A stretch of DNA of 64,000 nt from Aestuariivirga litoralis (GCF_015714715.1 NZ_WAHS01000001.1:186001-250000), one strand, 5' to 3'. Numbered from the stretch's first letter, positions 26,161-35,112 are shown. The notes: a model not told the origin generated them from the letters alone. Numbers and translations are program-made.

Positions 26161-26553
26161 ATGCGTTCAAGAGACAGCCTTTTGCGGCTGAACCGTTTCC
26201 GCGTTGAAGATTGCCGGAGGCAGGTTGCAGATATGGACATGATGATCGGGGACCTGATGCGCAAGCATGACGATCTCGACAATCATGTGAAGTTTGAAGA
26301 AACCCGCACTGGTGTTTCCGATCCCAACAATGTGAATTATTCGATGGCCGCGAAAGCTGTACGCAGCCGGCGCGACAACATGCTCAAATCAGTGGCCGAA
26401 TTGCGCGACCAGCGCGAAGCCTCGTTCGAGCGCCTGAAGGAAGCCGAAGGGGATCTCAGGAAGATCGAACTGCTGGTGGAAAAAGACGCCGCCGCGGGGC
26501 GCGGTGCGCCGGTGATTGCCGCCGCCGAGCTGGCCGCCAGCGCACATCGCTAA
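26161..26553 (+). CDS. FliJ-like flagellar export protein
   Basis: This 130-aa protein is almost entirely coiled coil and begins MRSRDSLLRLNRFRVEDCRRQV, the N-terminal pattern of the FliJ-like proteins found beside ctrA in Hyphomicrobiales. FliJ is a stalk-like component that links the FliI ATPase to the flagellar export gate. No fliI is nearby. The ATG at 26161 follows a GAGGGTACC stretch. The family fit rests on N-terminal similarity and coiled-coil content, so I rate it moderate. Confidence 0.65.
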   Translation: MRSRDSLLRLNRFRVEDCRRQVADMDMMIGDLMRKHDDLDNHVKFEETRTGVSDPNNVNYSMAAKAVRSRRDNMLKSVAELRDQREASFERLKEAEGDLRKIELLVEKDAAAGRGAPVIAAAELAASAHR

Positions 26554-26589
26554 ACCACCGCCCCGTGGGGCAAGGTGAAGTTTCGAGGC

Positions 26590-27309
26590 TCACGCGAAAG
26601 CGTGGGCCTTTAGTTTGTCGTAGTAGGGCCGTGCCTGGTCGGCGATTTTCTTGAGATGATCAGGCAACTCAACCGCCTTCGCTTCAGGTGCTGAGAAACC
26701 CGTGCTCGCCCAGGCGGCATTGTACCAGTGCGAGGCCCAGACCCCGTCGCAGGATTTGGGGCCGGCTTCCCAGTGCAGCATGGCGGGATCAAATGCGATG
26801 CCAACAGCTGCACACAGCTTCTCCAAGCTCGCTTGCGGATTCTTTAGATGCTCATCCGCATCGACCACTGGCGGTGCCTTGCCCGTGGCATCGGCCACCT
26901 GTTCGAAAATCTCCGCCTGCTCGACAAAGCCGATGGCGTGCAGCGTCACCTCGTCATGCTTCTTGGCATAAGAGGCCAGCACCTTCTCCGGGCTGCGGAT
27001 CAGAAACGCATTCGTCAGCCCACGGATGAATGTCCGGTCGAATGCCGGCACCATGTGATGCGTCATGTGCTTCTGGTAGAAAACCGGCTTCGCGGCAGGG
27101 CCGGCACAGCGCATTGCCACCCTGCCTGCATCATTCTCATCCGCCGCCAGGATCTCTTTGGTCATCGGATGCTGCAAGCCGGTCTGCGCCAGATAGGCGG
27201 CGTAGAAGGGTTCATCCCAGGCCATGCCATCAGGCCGCGCCGCGAAGGCATACATCATGGCGGTCGAGATGTTGCGTGGCCCGGACCACATGGCGATATT
27301 GACGCTCAT
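26590..27309 (-). CDS. Sulfotransferase-like family protein
   Basis: This 239-aa protein has the sulfotransferase-like P-loop region at its N-terminus (IAMWSGPRNISTAMMYAF) and a later FLIRSPEKVLASYAKKH segment matching the 3'-phosphate-binding motif. Proteins of this type sit next to branched-chain aminotransferases in many proteobacteria, but no substrate is established. It is third in an operon after the aminotransferase (27904) and LysE (27306) genes, overlapping lysE by 4 nt. Confidence 0.68.
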   Translation of the reverse strand: MSVNIAMWSGPRNISTAMMYAFAARPDGMAWDEPFYAAYLAQTGLQHPMTKEILAADENDAGRVAMRCAGPAAKPVFYQKHMTHHMVPAFDRTFIRGLTNAFLIRSPEKVLASYAKKHDEVTLHAIGFVEQAEIFEQVADATGKAPPVVDADEHLKNPQASLEKLCAAVGIAFDPAMLHWEAGPKSCDGVWASHWYNAAWASTGFSAPEAKAVELPDHLKKIADQARPYYDKLKAHAFA

Positions 27310-27902
27310 TTCAGATTTCCTGTCGAGATGAAGAACCAGATGGCGGCGAGGCCGATCAGCGCGGCCAGAACACGGCGCAGGATCACGGCTTGCGGTGAAT
27401 GTTTGAGCCAGCCTGCCAGGCTGCCGGAGGCCAGTGCGATTGCAGTATGCACGCCGGTCGCCACGGCCACATAGAGCGCGGTGAGCCAGGCGATCTGCGG
27501 CCAGCCCGCGTCTGGACTCAAGAACTGCGGCAGGATCGCCGCGTAGAACAGATAGGCCTTGGGGTTGAGAGCGTTGGACACGAAGCCCTGGCTGAAATAC
27601 GTGCGATATGAAGCGGCCGCCACGTCCTCGTCATCGGCGTCGATCCACGCGTCATAGGCGAGATAGAGCAGATAGAGCGTGCCAGCCACGCGCAAAGCAG
27701 TGAGCAGACTAGGGAAGGTGTTGAACAACACCGTGAGGCCGAAGCCCGCGACAAGCCCTGCGAGACCCAGGCCCAGGCACACACCCGCTACGGCGGCCAA
27801 TGCGGCGCGGCGGCCATGGCGTGCGCCCACCACGGCCAGCCAGGTCATGTTGGGGCCGGGCGTCAGCTCGATCAGCAGGCTGGCGAGAAGAAAGCCCCAC
27901 AT
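27306..27902 (-). CDS. LysE family amino-acid exporter
   Basis: This protein of about 198 aa has six hydrophobic segments and the LysE/RhtB pattern: an N-terminal LTPGPNMTWLAVVGARHGRRAAL motif and the VSNALNPKAYLFYAAILPQFL motif in the middle. It should export an amino acid by proton exchange. The ATG at 27902 is preferred to an upstream start that would add 42 non-conserved residues overlapping the aminotransferase gene. It starts 1 nt before the upstream gene ends its stop codon, so translation is probably coupled. Confidence 0.82.
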   Translation of the reverse strand: MWGFLLASLLIELTPGPNMTWLAVVGARHGRRAALAAVAGVCLGLGLAGLVAGFGLTVLFNTFPSLLTALRVAGTLYLLYLAYDAWIDADDEDVAAASYRTYFSQGFVSNALNPKAYLFYAAILPQFLSPDAGWPQIAWLTALYVAVATGVHTAIALASGSLAGWLKHSPQAVILRRVLAALIGLAAIWFFISTGNLK

Positions 27903-27903
27903 G

Positions 27904-28863
27904 TCAGAGTGCGCGCAGCGCTTCTTTTTTGGCCAGCGCCTTGTAGCCTTCCGACAGCTTGCGCGAAATCGGCCCGGCGCCACTCCACTCCTCGGTGGAC
28001 AGTGGATGGCGCACCGGCCGCCCGTCAATCACCCGCACAGGTGTCACGCCCGCAAAGGTGCCAGTGACGAAAGCCTCGTCGGCGCCATAGACGTCATACA
28101 GCGAGAACTGCTTTTCAAAAGCCGGAATGCCCAGGTCATGCGCCACGCGCAGCAGTGCGCGCCTCGTAATGCCGGGGATGCAATATTGCCCTGTAGAAGT
28201 CCATAGCTCGCCCCGGCGCACGATGAAGAAATGCGTGGAATTGCAGGTGGCCACAAAGCCCAGCGGATCGAGCATCAGCGCCTCGTCGGCGCCGGCATTG
28301 GCGGCCTGCACGCAGGCCAGGATGCAATTCAGCTTGGAATGCGAATTCAGCTTCTGGTCCTGCACATCGGGCGCACCCCGGCGGATATTCACCGTATGCA
28401 GCGACAGGCCGTGCTCCATCGCACCGGGCCGCGGCTCTTTATATTCGGGGATGATCACGATGGTGGCCGAGCCGATGGTCACGCGCGGGTCTTGATAGGG
28501 CGTGGCCTTCACGCCACGCGTCACCATCAGGCGGATATGCACGCCGTCGCTCATCTTGTTGGCGGCGATGCAGGCGAACAGCCGTGCTACGAGCTCATCG
28601 GGCGAGAGCCCGATGTCCATGAAGATCGCCTTGGCGCCTTCATACAGCCGCTCAATATGCTCGCGCAGAAATGGCACGCCGCCGCCCACCAGGCGCAAGC
28701 CCTCCCACACGCCATCGCCCAGGATGAAACCTGAGTCAAAAACCGAAACCATGGCTTTCTCGCGCGGGAACAACTCGCCATTGACCGAGATCAAAATGTT
28801 GAGATTGCGTGGATCGATGGCAGCGTCGTGGAGGTTGGAGGCGGGGGCGATGGGAGCGTTCAT
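27904..28863 (-). CDS. Class IV aminotransferase (branched-chain or D-amino-acid type)
   Basis: This 319-aa PLP enzyme is of fold type IV. It has FDSGFILGDGVWEGLR near the start, the PLP lysine in QDQKLNSHSKLNCILA, and the late EAFVTGTFAGVTPVRVIDGR. The family includes branched-chain aminotransferase (IlvE), D-amino-acid aminotransferase and aminodeoxychorismate lyase; sequence alone does not settle the substrate. The ATG at 28863 is chosen because upstream residues are non-conserved. It heads a three-gene operon with lysE and a sulfotransferase-like gene. Confidence 0.83.
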   Translation of the reverse strand: MNAPIAPASNLHDAAIDPRNLNILISVNGELFPREKAMVSVFDSGFILGDGVWEGLRLVGGGVPFLREHIERLYEGAKAIFMDIGLSPDELVARLFACIAANKMSDGVHIRLMVTRGVKATPYQDPRVTIGSATIVIIPEYKEPRPGAMEHGLSLHTVNIRRGAPDVQDQKLNSHSKLNCILACVQAANAGADEALMLDPLGFVATCNSTHFFIVRRGELWTSTGQYCIPGITRRALLRVAHDLGIPAFEKQFSLYDVYGADEAFVTGTFAGVTPVRVIDGRPVRHPLSTEEWSGAGPISRKLSEGYKALAKKEALRAL

Positions 28864-28984
28864 GCGGTGATTATGGCGGCGCGGGCGCGGGGAGGGAAGC
28901 CTTGGGCAAAGAATTTTTTCACTCTCTGGCGCGCACACCCTATATGAAGGGCGCAGAACCAAGTTCACAGAGTGACACGGCCAC

Positions 28985-29512
28985 ATGGCAAACGACTATT
29001 TCGAACCCGACAATCTCCTCAAAAGCATGCTGGCTCTGGAAGCGTTTGACATTCTCGATACGCCGCCGGAGGAGGGCTATGACGCCGTCGTCCAGCAGGC
29101 CAAGGAGATTTGCAACACGCCGGTGGCGCTGGTCACTTTCGTGGTGCCCGAGCGGCAATGGTTCAAGGCGGCGGCGGGTTTTGACGGCTGCGAAACCACG
29201 CTGGATAAATCGGTATGCAAATTCGCCATGTGGTCGGACGACATTTTTGTGATCACCGACCTGAGCAAGGATGAGCGCACCAAGATGAACCCGCTGGTGA
29301 CCAGCGATCCTTCCATCAGGTTCTATGCCGGCGCGCCCTTACGCACCACCGACGGCGTTCCGCTGGGCTCGCTCTGCGTGATCGACCTTGTGCCGCGCCC
29401 GGAAGGATTGACGGACGCGCAGAAGGACGCGCTCAGGGCACTGGCCGGGCAGGTGATGGAGCAGCTCGAGGCGCGGAAGGCTATGCGGGAGCAGGTGGAG
29501 CTGGCGGAGTAA
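28985..29512 (+). CDS. GAF domain protein
   Basis: This 175-aa soluble protein is a single GAF domain. Typical parts are LEAFDILDTPPEEGYDAV, VALVTFVVPERQWFKAA, SIRFYAGAPLRTTDGVPLGSLCVID and a C-terminal helix ending EQLEARKAM. GAF domains bind small ligands or cyclic nucleotides and usually regulate an attached enzyme, but none is fused here. It may act as a free-standing sensor. The conserved Cys in KSVCKFAMWSDD resembles redox-sensing GAF proteins. It is the last core gene before the AT-richer cassette. Confidence 0.8.
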   Translation: MANDYFEPDNLLKSMLALEAFDILDTPPEEGYDAVVQQAKEICNTPVALVTFVVPERQWFKAAAGFDGCETTLDKSVCKFAMWSDDIFVITDLSKDERTKMNPLVTSDPSIRFYAGAPLRTTDGVPLGSLCVIDLVPRPEGLTDAQKDALRALAGQVMEQLEARKAMREQVELAE

Positions 29513-29593
29513 CGCGGCATTTAACGAGATCAAATGGACAGGTTGCACCGACCAATATTGTAATTGTGGAAGTTCGCGGCCAGTGCAGTGAGT

Positions 29594-30406
29594 CTAAGCG
29601 GCCACACCGTTCGCAAATTTGTCGAGTGTCCAGATATCAAAATCAACTTCGAGCAAAGCGCGCGCTTCCGCGAACAAAACTGGATGGGGCTTACCTTCTC
29701 TGCACCAATCCAATTTCGCATCGTTTGTTATCAAAATGAGCCGGTCAAAATTGCGACGGTTTGCTTTCAATTTAAGTAGGCCAAATAAAAGATCTGCCCA
29801 AACATAAAAATCGCCGTCACCCGGATCTTTGAAACCTGGTGGTGTCTTCGCTTTCTTCCGGTGTTCAGCACTCTGATGTAGTGCTTGGCGAGGGGCAAAT
29901 GGCACTTCTGCCGTCGACTTTAGCCCTTCAAGAAATTGCTCAGTACGTCTGATCATATCGGGATGAAAGAGTGCCCCGTTTCTATCTTTGAAATCATCCA
30001 GCCCTGCTTTTAAAGATATTAGAGCTGGATCTGTCTCGCTTCCCGCTCGCTCAACATCCTTCATGAAAGCCTCAAAGTTTTTTTGCAGACTCTTAGAAAT
30101 GGTGTCGATCACATTTAGCTGATTATTCCAAAATTCCTGAACGACCTGCCCCGGGAGTATGATTGGTCCTTGATGTTGGGCATTCAGATAGTCAATTATC
30201 CCCACGCTTTTTTTATGACCGGGAATGCGAAGCACGGCACTGGCATCAAGAGCAATTGCTGCATTTGCAAATGGTCGATTGGTTTGCGCAGTACTCAATG
30301 CGGATATGAGCGCGGGAAGTGCTGGCAATTCTAGTTGTCTGTCGAAGACTTCAATCATCTTCGCTAACAAGGCTTCCGGTCTAACCCTCGCTCTTGCTCT
30401 AAGCAT
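29594..30406 (-). CDS. PIN_8-like nuclease domain protein
   Basis: This 270-aa protein has a PIN-like domain of the PIN_8 type. Candidate metal ligands are D54 in ALDASAVLR, E91 in VVQEFWNN, D205 in VWADLLFG, and D229 and D233 in ITNDAKLDW; the PPGFKDPGDGDF stretch before D205 is typical of the family. PIN domains are Mg2+-dependent RNases or DNases. Its start overlaps the end of the DUF262 gene by 8 nt, so the two form one unit. It is AT-richer than the core. A toxin or defence effector role is inferred. Confidence 0.7.
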   Translation of the reverse strand: MLRARARVRPEALLAKMIEVFDRQLELPALPALISALSTAQTNRPFANAAIALDASAVLRIPGHKKSVGIIDYLNAQHQGPIILPGQVVQEFWNNQLNVIDTISKSLQKNFEAFMKDVERAGSETDPALISLKAGLDDFKDRNGALFHPDMIRRTEQFLEGLKSTAEVPFAPRQALHQSAEHRKKAKTPPGFKDPGDGDFYVWADLLFGLLKLKANRRNFDRLILITNDAKLDWCREGKPHPVLFAEARALLEVDFDIWTLDKFANGVAA

Positions 30407-32018
30407 ACCAAATATCAGCTGCCGCTTTTGCTAGGCGCGCTGCCATCAACTTAACTGCGGTTGCATCCCAAACTTCAATTTCTTCTAGCTCGCGCACCCA
30501 CTCCCCATGCCATGCAGTTGGAAGCACGTGCACCTTGAACCCAGGCCATGTGATCGCGTCGCCCGGTCGCCTGACTTCGGATGACAAAAACGTGTTGCCG
30601 ATTGTGGTGAGCCAATAGGCCCGCTCATCATCATCAAACCCAGGCCAGGCGATAGCGGTTTTCGGCATAACGAAATGCAAGACTCCGTAGGTCTCTGGAA
30701 CGATTGACCGAGACACAATGGAGTTTCGAATGAATGATAGCGTTCCTTTGTTGAACGATCTTTTGCTCAACTGGCTTTCAAAGAAATCTTTTGTTGGATT
30801 GAGGTCGCGCAGGTCGCTTTCAAGGAACCCCCATGACGAAGTGTCTTTTACTTTTTTGGCCGCATCCGAAAATCTGCGTTCAATATTGCCGGTTCCAAGT
30901 GTTCCTACGATAATGCGCCTGACAACTAGTTTCAGTACATATTCGAGCCCCTGCTGCGGATTAGGTAAATCTGAAATAGCTAACATGAGAGGTCGAACGG
31001 TGATGACGTTTAACTTGTTCAGTGCGATAAACGCCTTCAGTGCAAACGGTTCAGCTGGGCCCTCTAGAGTTGGGTCAATCATTTGAGAATATATTGGCAA
31101 GCGTTGGCCCAAGAGGTTTAAGACCTCTAAGGCTGAAGGTGCTCTTTTACTGTTGGACGGATCGCGATTTGCCAAAAACGCAAACAAGTCCCTAGGCAAT
31201 ACATAACCGCTCTCGACGGTGATGACATGACGAATATATTGAACGAGACTAGTTGTCCCTTCAGCAGAAAACGTGCTCGCGATCCGCTTCCAGTTTTCAT
31301 ATATCGACTCTCTTTTAATCTCTGGCGTTTGGCTTAAAATGAAATTTTTTAGGAGGTCGGCGGTGGTGAGATCGCGTCCTCTTGTATTGATAACCTCAAA
31401 AACACCGTAGGCTGTCGCAGGGTTCGGATGTACGAAAACTGCAAAGTAGAGCTTGTGTGTTATAAACTCGGTCCACTTACCCAGCCGTCTGAACGGATCT
31501 GGCGCTAAGTCCGTAGCAAGAGATTTTGCAATAAAATCGAACGACGCACGCATTTGCCCCGAGGTGCTATCTTGGTTTTTGACCTTTTTGGCCTTGGTGC
31601 CGTTGGCAATGATATCTTGAAATGTGACGTTATCTTCGCTGTCAGTGAGCCACACACGAGGCTTGGTTTCATCAGTTGCATAATCAATTGAGCTTAGGAA
31701 ATCTGCCTGAAGTCTATCAGCTAGCGCCTTACGACCGCTGCGTGTTGCTTCGTGAAATAGCGCAGCCGCAAGCAAACTTAGAGTGACAATTCGCTGTTGC
31801 CCATCGACAATCTGTTTTCGCTGGCCTTGCTCAGTTAAGATCACTAGGCCAAGGAAATAACTTTCGCCCTCAAGGGCGCCTTGTATGTCGGAATAGAACT
31901 CCTTCACTTCCTCGTCTTGCCAAGCATACTCACGCTGGTATGGAGGAACTTCGAACATCGAGCTTGAAAACAACGCGCCTGCTGTACTGGCATTTGCGTT
32001 TAATTCCGTTTGGGCCAT
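30399..32018 (-). CDS. DUF262-DUF1524 protein (GmrSD/SspE-like)
   Basis: This 539-aa protein starts with a DUF262 domain carrying VPPYQREYAW (24-33) and the nucleotide-binding DGQQR motif (72-76). The C-terminal 100 residues resemble DUF1524, the HNH-type nuclease half of GmrSD and SspE: H448-x3-P452, then G474-N475, a Lys at 495 and the final W-x9-R-x2 run. The loop usually holding a second Asn reads RRPGD, so nuclease activity is uncertain. GmrSD-type proteins restrict modified phage DNA. Here the protein pairs with a PIN_8 gene rather than known partners. Confidence 0.72.
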   Translation of the reverse strand: MAQTELNANASTAGALFSSSMFEVPPYQREYAWQDEEVKEFYSDIQGALEGESYFLGLVILTEQGQRKQIVDGQQRIVTLSLLAAALFHEATRSGRKALADRLQADFLSSIDYATDETKPRVWLTDSEDNVTFQDIIANGTKAKKVKNQDSTSGQMRASFDFIAKSLATDLAPDPFRRLGKWTEFITHKLYFAVFVHPNPATAYGVFEVINTRGRDLTTADLLKNFILSQTPEIKRESIYENWKRIASTFSAEGTTSLVQYIRHVITVESGYVLPRDLFAFLANRDPSNSKRAPSALEVLNLLGQRLPIYSQMIDPTLEGPAEPFALKAFIALNKLNVITVRPLMLAISDLPNPQQGLEYVLKLVVRRIIVGTLGTGNIERRFSDAAKKVKDTSSWGFLESDLRDLNPTKDFFESQLSKRSFNKGTLSFIRNSIVSRSIVPETYGVLHFVMPKTAIAWPGFDDDERAYWLTTIGNTFLSSEVRRPGDAITWPGFKVHVLPTAWHGEWVRELEEIEVWDATAVKLMAARLAKAAADIWYA

Positions 32019-32665
32019 TGCTTCAACCTCGACGTATAAATATTCGCAGTGACCTGACCTTATTCAAGAACTGCAGGTGGCGCAATGAAGGTTGCTTCGT
32101 ATATCAACGAGATAATGGCGAATTTCTCAATACAGAAAATATTCCTTTACAAGGAAATAAAAGTTCGCTATCCGTTCCCGCAGTCTTTTTCACAGTAGGG
32201 GACGATGATGATCACAGAGTTCCATGATCGCGGAAAAGATGGCAGCGCCTGCAGGGTGGAGACTAACTCACTCCATGCTTCCGGGAGCTCCGGTACTGGA
32301 CCGCGGGCACTAAGACCCACGCGCCTTCAATGGCTAACCAATATTAGTGCCGGATTTAAAATCGCTGCGTTCTGCCCACGGGCTTTGAGCCTCACGGCCA
32401 CTAAATTCCACAATCATGCATATGCGGGCTTGAAGCCAGTGGCGGGGCATCCCCTCCACTTTTTTGGTTTGCGCGGTGACTGCATGACTTGAGCGGCCCC
32501 TCACAATCCCACTCGTTTCACTCGCGGGCCCCAACCCTCTCCCCGTTTCACGGGGCGAGGGAGTAGGTGCGTGTACATGGCCTCGCCCCGCTTGCCAGGC
32601 ATTTTCTTCGAAAATGCTTTGGGGAGGAGGGGGACCCATGCGGAGCATGGGGGAGGTGAGGGGGC
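32019..32665. other. 647-bp gap: AT-rich promoter side and GC-rich hairpin side
   Basis: The left part (32019-32200) is AT-rich and probably holds the promoter of the DUF262 gene. The right part contains hairpins GCATTTTC-TTC-GAAAATGC (32599-32617) and CCCATGC-GGA-GCATGGG (32635-32651), plus CCCTCTCCCCG-type palindromes at about 32530-32560 that recall the repeat at 14896. These hairpins lie just past the antiporter stop and may end its transcription. No supported gene is seen; a 95-codon frame at 32205-32492 has no recognisable features. Confidence 0.5.
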
Positions 32666-34516
32666 TCAGGTTTCGTGGCGGATGCTGCGTTGTTCTTCCT
32701 GCTTTTGCAGTTCCTGGTCGGCGGCGAAGACTCTCGCGATTTCGCTGCGTGACTGTCTGGCCAGATCGATCAGTTTCTGTTCGTCGTCATCCTGCACGGC
32801 GGCAGATTTTCTCAGGAACTTCTCGTCCAGTTCGCGGAACAGTTTCACCATGCGGCCGGCTTCGGGCTTGGTGTGGCCGAGGGCGAGCAGGATGTCGTGG
32901 CTCATGAACAGCGACGAGCCGAACACCTCGCGGTACACATTGGTGACACCGTTTTTCATCAGCTCCATCGCGTGGCTGCGGTCAAAGGCGCGCACGAAGA
33001 TTTCCAGATTGGGGAAATTGCCGCGTACGATCTGGACCAGCTCATTCACCTTATCCGGCTGGTCAATGGCGATGACCAGCAATCTCGCATGGCGCGCGCC
33101 GGCAGCCTCCAGCAGATCAAGGCGCAGCGCATCGCCATAGAAAACATTGAAGCCGAATTTGCGCATCACATCGACCTGGCTCGAGTCATTCTCCAGCACC
33201 ACGGTCTTGTAGCCTTGCGCGTTCAGCACGCGGCCCACCGTCATGCCGAAACGGCCATGGCCGGCGATGATGGCATCCGCACCATCATGGATGATCTCAT
33301 CAGCCTCGCGCGCGTCGAGGGCGCGGGTGAAGCTGGGCTGGATCACCTTGCGGTCCAGCATCATCAGCAGCGGTGCAGCGGCCATCGACAGTGCCACAAC
33401 AGCGGTGAGCATGGCCGCAGTCTCTGCCGTCAGAAGGCCAAGCCCCACGCAGAAGGCGATCAGCACGAAGCCGAATTCCGAGGCTTGCGTCAGCGCCGCG
33501 GTGAAGAACCACTGGTCCGGCTTGGTCAGTTTGAAAATCCGCGCGATCACATATTGGGTGGCGAATTTCAGCGCGATGAAGCCGACGAGGCTGGCGATCA
33601 CGGTGACGGCTGCCGTCTTGAACAGGCTGAAATCAATCTCGGCACCCACCGCGATGAAGAAGATGGCCAGCAGCAAGCCTTTGAAGGGCTGCAAGTCCAT
33701 ATCGATTTCGTGGCGGTATTCACTGTCGGCCAGAACCACGCCGGCGAGGAAGGCGCCGAGCGAGGGCGACAAGCCCACACAAGCCATCAGCAGCGAAATC
33801 GCCATCACCAGCAGCAGCGAGAAGCCGACGAAGATTTCGCGCTGGCCGGTGCCGGCGATGATGCGGAACAGCGGGCGCAGGATGTAACGCCCGGCCACCA
33901 GCACGGCAGCAACGGCGAGAATAATCGCGCCGACATGGAGATAGACTGGCGTATGCGCGAACAGGTTCAGGCTGTGCTCATCAGGCTCGGGCCGCGTGCC
34001 GGCAATCAGCGGCAAGAGGGCGAGGATCGGGATCAGCGAAATGTCCTGGAACAAGAGAATGGCGAAGACCGATTGGCCAGCCGGGGTCTTCAGCTTGCCT
34101 GTTTCCTGCAGCGATTGCAGCACGATGGCGGTAGAGGAGAGTGCGAGAATAAGCCCGATGCAAACCGCCTCGCGCCAATCGCCACGGAAAGCGAAGGCGG
34201 CAAGGCCCAGCACGCCGGCTACGCCGAGAAGTTGCGCCACGCCAAGGCCCATCATCTTGGTGCGCAGCTCTTTCAGCTTGTCGATTTCGAGTTCAAGGCC
34301 GGCGAGGAACAGCATCATGGTGATGCCGAATTCGGCGAAGTTTTTAACCGCCTCGTCGCCAGCGCGCACGAAGCCCAGCACCGAAGGCCCGATGATCACA
34401 CCGGCAGCGAGAAATCCCAGCACCGAACCGAGGCCCAGGCGCTTGGCAATGGGTGCCGAGATCACCACGGCTGCGAGATAGAGGAGAGACCAGAGAAGAA
34501 ATTGATTGAGTTCCAT
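32666..34516 (-). CDS. Kef-type cation:proton antiporter (CPA2) with RCK domain
   Basis: This 616-aa inner-membrane protein has about twelve helices of a CPA2 sodium/potassium-proton antiporter (residues 1-385), then an RCK/TrkA-N nucleotide-binding domain starting AIIAGHGRFGMTVGRVLNAQGY with the GxGxxG loop. A charged C-terminal tail (about 560-616) may be regulatory. It resembles KefB/KefC glutathione-gated K+ efflux systems or YbaL; which one is not certain. The ATG at 34516 is used instead of a TTG 9 nt upstream. Confidence 0.85.
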   Translation of the reverse strand: MELNQFLLWSLLYLAAVVISAPIAKRLGLGSVLGFLAAGVIIGPSVLGFVRAGDEAVKNFAEFGITMMLFLAGLELEIDKLKELRTKMMGLGVAQLLGVAGVLGLAAFAFRGDWREAVCIGLILALSSTAIVLQSLQETGKLKTPAGQSVFAILLFQDISLIPILALLPLIAGTRPEPDEHSLNLFAHTPVYLHVGAIILAVAAVLVAGRYILRPLFRIIAGTGQREIFVGFSLLLVMAISLLMACVGLSPSLGAFLAGVVLADSEYRHEIDMDLQPFKGLLLAIFFIAVGAEIDFSLFKTAAVTVIASLVGFIALKFATQYVIARIFKLTKPDQWFFTAALTQASEFGFVLIAFCVGLGLLTAETAAMLTAVVALSMAAAPLLMMLDRKVIQPSFTRALDAREADEIIHDGADAIIAGHGRFGMTVGRVLNAQGYKTVVLENDSSQVDVMRKFGFNVFYGDALRLDLLEAAGARHARLLVIAIDQPDKVNELVQIVRGNFPNLEIFVRAFDRSHAMELMKNGVTNVYREVFGSSLFMSHDILLALGHTKPEAGRMVKLFRELDEKFLRKSAAVQDDDEQKLIDLARQSRSEIARVFAADQELQKQEEQRSIRHET

Positions 34517-34564
34517 GCGCGCCAATATGGCGGCGGTCGGCCAAATTGGGAAGCCTCAAACGCC

Positions 34565-34588
34565 AAAAGCCGGGCTGCCCCGGCTTTT
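34565..34588 (-). terminator. Rho-independent terminator of sciP
   Basis: AAAAGCCGGG and CCCGGCTTTT (within 34565-34588) form a tight stem with a short loop, beginning 20 nt past the sciP stop. Confidence 0.85.
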
Positions 34589-34607
34589 GCAAAAACTCTA
34601 CGCCGTT

Positions 34608-34883
34608 TTACTGGCGGTAATGCTGGATGCGCGTGGTGCGCAAACCGGCAAGGCCGTGCTTGTCGATCGACCGCTGCCAGCCCAGATATTCCTCAACAGT
34701 GAGGGTATACCGGCTGCAGGCTTCTTCCAGGGAAAGGAGACCACCGCGAACGGCAGCCACCACTTCCGCCTTGCGGCGGATCACCCAGCGGTGATTGCCG
34801 GGAGGAGGAAGATCGGCGATCGTCAAGGGACTGCCATCGGGCCCGATGACGTAATTGACGCGTGGACGCAACTGACCATTCAT
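34608..34883 (-). CDS. sciP: SciP (DUF1153), CtrA inhibitor
   Basis: This 91-aa protein is a full-length DUF1153 domain: VNYVIGPDGSPLTIADLPPP, the RWVIRRKAEVVAAVRGGLLS helix-turn-helix entry, and the C-terminal EEYLGWQRSIDKHGLAGLRTTRIQ. In Caulobacter SciP binds CtrA and blocks its activation of transcription, timed to late in the cell cycle. It is a single-gene unit with a strong terminator. A CtrA-like box 80-93 bp upstream fits the known feedback from CtrA. Confidence 0.93.
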   Translation of the reverse strand: MNGQLRPRVNYVIGPDGSPLTIADLPPPGNHRWVIRRKAEVVAAVRGGLLSLEEACSRYTLTVEEYLGWQRSIDKHGLAGLRTTRIQHYRQ

Positions 34884-34961
34884 TTACGCATACTCACAAA
34901 CTGACCTTGCGAAGGAGACGAAATGTATCATCCGCACAGTTACAAATCTGCCACGCTGGCC

Positions 34962-34976
34962 TTAACAACGACCTAA
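34962..34976. promoter_or_regulatory. CtrA-like box upstream of sciP
   Basis: TTAA-CAACGAC-CTAA matches TTAA-N7-TTAA at seven of eight positions, 80-93 bp upstream of the sciP ATG. In Caulobacter, sciP is activated by CtrA. Confidence 0.45.
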
Positions 34977-35112
34977 GTGCTTCTAAACAAATTCCAAAGA
35001 CCGGCCTCAGGCTGGTTCAATTCGGCACAGAAAAGCCCCTTCCGCCGTTCCCTTGCGGAATAATTTGAAAAAGGGTGTAAGAAAGCCGCAATCGTACCCA
35101 CTTGAAGAATTC

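Noticed and set aside
32205-32492. A 95-codon frame in the gap beside the DUF262 gene
   Set aside because: It has no ribosome site, no recognisable domain and an irregular composition. It is probably non-coding or remnant sequence.
32873-34702. A 609-codon open frame on the plus strand opposite the antiporter gene
   Set aside because: It is the antisense of a conserved membrane protein, is rich in His, Gln and Glu as antisense frames of GC-rich genes are, and shows no domain.
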